Positions 14,184 to 16,013 of a stretch of 16,013 bases of DNA are shown here, piece by piece. A program made the position numbers and the translations under genes. Within the stretch, counting starts at the first letter, position 1, and each line of letters starts with the position of its first letter. Below the pieces are notes generated by a model. The model saw nothing but the letters and a program-made list of their open reading frames with translations. It made no database searches and was not told the origin of the DNA. Where the stretch lies: contig CALEZI010000189.1 of the NCBI GenBank assembly GCA_937928755.1, positions 1 through 16,013 of the forward strand, in the 5' to 3' direction. This DNA comes from an uncultured Rhodanobacteraceae bacterium (GTDB lineage Bacteria > Pseudomonadota > Gammaproteobacteria > Xanthomonadales > SZUA-5).

Positions 14184-14536
14184 ATTCAGGGCCAGGCAGC
14201 GACCGAGTGCTTCTTGCCCACATGCGCGAGTGCATTGGGCGTGTCCGTGAGTACACCGCGGGCGACAGAGCCCTGTTCGAGACATCGCGATTGGTCCAGG
14301 ATGCGGTGATCCGCAACCTGCAGACACTTACCGAGTCGAGCCAGCGCTTGTCCGACGGCATCAAGGCGACCGAGCCGCAGGTACCATGGCGCGACCTCGC
14401 CGGCTTTCGCAACGTGATCGTGCATGGGTACCTCGGGATAGACCTCACGGCCGTCTGGCTTGTTGTCGAACAGGATCTACCGCCTCTTGCCGCCGCCCTG
14501 GACCGCATGGCTGCCCGTTCAGGTGATCAGCGCTGA
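14180..14536 (+). CDS. hepT: HepT-type HEPN-domain toxin (ribonuclease)
   Basis: This 118-residue helical protein belongs to the HepT/DUF86 family. It carries the RX4HXY motif as RNVIVHGY (R77, H82, Y84). R and H form the RNase site of HEPN toxins, and the tyrosine is the residue AMPylated by MntA in studied systems. The upstream segment FETSRLVQDAVIRNLQ is also typical. It starts with GTG overlapping the mntA stop, which couples the two genes with the antitoxin first. All key residues of both proteins are present, so the module appears intact. It ends 167 bases before the 3' end of the convergent narL gene. Confidence 0.87.
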   Translation: MNSGPGSDRVLLAHMRECIGRVREYTAGDRALFETSRLVQDAVIRNLQTLTESSQRLSDGIKATEPQVPWRDLAGFRNVIVHGYLGIDLTAVWLVVEQDLPPLAAALDRMAARSGDQR

Positions 14537-14703
14537 GGTGACGGGCTCGTGGTCCTGTGCACGTTCGACTGCTTGGCGGCGGTCAACCAGCGCACGCCAA
14601 TGTCTCCTTCGGGTTGTGTGCACCCTTCCGGACCAAAGCGCCGAACGTCGGTGAAGCGCCGAAAACGCACACGCGTTCCCGCGTTGCCGATGGCGATGCC
14701 TTG
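14537..14703. other. Short convergent intergenic region between hepT and narL
   Basis: This stretch separates the 3' ends of hepT (plus) and narL (minus). I see no gene and no hairpin followed by a T-run. A 10-bp direct repeat, AAGCGCCGAA, occurs at 14636-14645 and 14654-14663, with an 18-base period. Its meaning is unknown. Confidence 0.4.
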
Positions 14704-15387
14704 TCAGCTCAAGCCATGCGCGGTGGCGGCCACCGCGGCTTGCACGCGCGAGCTCAGGCCCAGCTTGCGCAGCACGTGCTGCACGTGGATCTTCACCGTG
14801 GTCTCGGCGATACCCAGCTCGCGCGCGATCTCCTTGTTGCTGGCGCCGCGCGCAATGGCACGCAGGATCTCGCGCTCGCGCGGTGACAGCAGCGCCAGCG
14901 GCGAGGCCGCAGCGGCGCTGTCTTCGGCCACCGGCGGCGCCGCCGCGCCGCGCACCGCGGCCACCAGCTTGTCGGTCATCTCCTCGGCCACCACGCTGGC
15001 ACCGCGCATCGCGCGGTGGATCGCGCCGACCAGCGCATCGCCTTCGATGGTCTTGAGCAGGTAGCCGCAGGCGCCGCCGCGCAGGGCCGCGGCCAGGTCG
15101 GTCTCGTCCTCGCTGACGGTGAGCATCACGATGCGCGCGGCCGGTGCCGCCTGGCGCAGCGCCGGCAGCGCGTCGACGCCGTTGACGCCGGGCAGATGGT
15201 TGTCCAGCAGGATCAGGTCCGGCTGCAGTTCGGCCGCGCGGCGCTGCGCCTGACCGGCGTCGGCCGCGTCGCCAACCACGTTGAGCGCCGGGTCGCGCGA
15301 CAGCAGCGCGGTCAGCCCGCGGCGAAACAGCGTGTGGTCGTCGACCACCAGGATGCGCACCGGCGCGGCGTGGCTGGCGTGGTTCAT
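14704..15387 (-). CDS. narL: NarL-type response regulator (receiver plus LuxR helix-turn-helix)
   Basis: This 227-residue regulator has an N-terminal receiver domain with the acidic pair D16/D17, the phosphoacceptor D62 in LLDNHLPG, a conserved T90 and K112. After an alanine-rich linker comes a LuxR-type DNA-binding domain (about 165-225) with LSPREREILRAIARG and NKEIARELGIAETTVKIHV. The position beside a NarX-type kinase and the narK genes supports NarL rather than another member of the family. It would activate narK1 and the reductase operon in response to nitrate. The ATG at 15387 overlaps the narX stop (ATGA). In Pseudomonas narXL is, to my knowledge, divergent from narK1; here it points the same way and the toxin-antitoxin pair lies between. 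Confidence 0.92.
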   Translation of the reverse strand: MNHASHAAPVRILVVDDHTLFRRGLTALLSRDPALNVVGDAADAGQAQRRAAELQPDLILLDNHLPGVNGVDALPALRQAAPAARIVMLTVSEDETDLAAALRGGACGYLLKTIEGDALVGAIHRAMRGASVVAEEMTDKLVAAVRGAAAPPVAEDSAAAASPLALLSPREREILRAIARGASNKEIARELGIAETTVKIHVQHVLRKLGLSSRVQAAVAATAHGLS

Positions 15388-16013
15388 GGCGCCACGGCCT
15401 CGAGCGGCGCGGCCGCGGTGGCGGCCGCCGGCACCAGATCGAGGATCACCGAGCAGCCATGCCTGCGCGTGGCGATCACCTCGAGCTGCGCGCCGATGCG
15501 CTCGGCGCGCTCGGCCATGATGCGCAGGCCGACGTGCGACTCGCCGAGCGCCGGGTCGTCGGCGTCGAAGCCGATGCCGTTGTCGCGCACCTCGAAGCGC
15601 CAGTGCGGCTGCTGCTGCACGTCCAGCCATACCTGGGTGGCACGGGCGTGCTTGCGCACGTTGGACAGTGCCTCCTGCACGACGTGCAGCACCTGGATCT
15701 GCACGTCCGGCGGCAGCGGCAGTCCGGTGCCCTGCATCGACAGGCTGGCCTTGACGCCGCTTTGGTGCTCGAACTTGCGCAGCGTGGTCTGCAGCGCCGG
15801 CTCGATGTGGCCGTGGTTGGCGCGGGTGCGAAAGTGCAGCAGCAACTCGCGCACGTCGCCATAGCTTTCGCGCACGCCGGCGTCGATCTCGGCCAGCACC
15901 GCATCGATGCGCTGCTTGTGGCCGCTGGCCAGCGCGTCGCGCATCAGCTGCACCTGGATCTTCAGGAAGGCCAGCGACTGCGCGATCGAGTCGTGCAGCT
16001 CGCGCGCCAGCAG
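15384..16013 (-). CDS. narX: NarX-type nitrate/nitrite sensor histidine kinase (C-terminal part)
   Basis: Only the last 209 residues are inside the window; the sensor, HAMP and any GAF-like parts lie beyond the right edge. The visible part starts at the dimerisation and phosphoacceptor box of the HisKA_3 class, ARELHDSIAQSLAFLK, where the histidine seven residues from the edge is the phosphorylation site. It continues to an HATPase domain with an N-box (VVQEALSNVRKHARA) and glycine boxes (DNGIGFD and VGLRIMAERA). This is the standard NarX/NarQ C-terminal layout. Together with the overlapping narL it forms the nitrate-sensing two-component pair. Without the sensor domain, NarX cannot be separated from NarQ except by its coupling to narL. 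Confidence 0.9.
   Translation of the reverse strand: MLARELHDSIAQSLAFLKIQVQLMRDALASGHKQRIDAVLAEIDAGVRESYGDVRELLLHFRTRANHGHIEPALQTTLRKFEHQSGVKASLSMQGTGLPLPPDVQIQVLHVVQEALSNVRKHARATQVWLDVQQQPHWRFEVRDNGIGFDADDPALGESHVGLRIMAERAERIGAQLEVIATRRHGCSVILDLVPAAATAAAPLEAVAP

Noticed and set aside
1..16013. CRISPR arrays, tRNA or rRNA genes, insertion sequences, integrases
   Set aside because: No regularly spaced repeats, no tRNA- or rRNA-like segments and no transposase or integrase reading frames were seen. The mntA/hepT pair is the only mobile-type content.

Overview
The window is a respiratory nitrate reductase (denitrification or nitrate respiration) locus, almost all of it on the minus strand. In transcription order, from high to low coordinates, it reads: narX (sensor kinase, cut by the right edge), narL (response regulator), an oppositely oriented HEPN/MNT toxin-antitoxin pair, narK1 and narK2 (nitrate/nitrite transporters), narG-narH-narJ-narI (membrane-bound nitrate reductase and its chaperone), a cytoplasmic parvulin-type prolyl isomerase, and the molybdenum-cofactor genes moaA, moaB and moeA. 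The first codons of one more unidentified gene lie at the left edge. From narG to moeA the genes overlap or nearly touch, with one larger gap of about 80 bases between moaA and moaB, so this is very probably one transcription unit. The order narK1-narK2-narG-narH-narJ-narI-ppiC-moaA is the one known from Pseudomonas and several Betaproteobacteria.

The genes form one pathway. NarX/NarL sense nitrate and nitrite. NarK1 and NarK2 import nitrate and exchange it for nitrite. NarGHI reduces nitrate at the cytoplasmic face using quinol electrons. NarJ, and probably the parvulin, help the enzyme mature. MoaA, MoaB and MoeA act in making the molybdenum cofactor that NarG carries. The other cofactor genes (moaC, moaD, moaE, mobA) are not in the window.

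The most striking property is a change of base composition and codon choice inside narG, near 8745-8830. To the right (narX, narL, narK1, narK2 and the N-terminal ~46% of narG), the DNA is very GC-rich, with codons ending almost always in G or C, as in Burkholderiales-type Betaproteobacteria. To the left (the rest of narG through moeA) it is less GC-rich, with many codons ending in A or T, and looks more like an alphaproteobacterium, perhaps Sphingomonadales. The switch falls in one of the most conserved parts of NarG and the reading frame is unbroken. Either homologous recombination made a mosaic nar operon, or two organisms were joined at a conserved stretch during metagenome assembly. Sequence alone cannot decide between them, and the lineage names are inferred from composition.

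The 1.2 kb between narL and narK1 is the accessory part. It holds the mntA-hepT pair, a perfect 13-bp inverted repeat, a candidate FNR/ANR-type site in the narK1 upstream region, and a short coding-like stretch with no recognised family.
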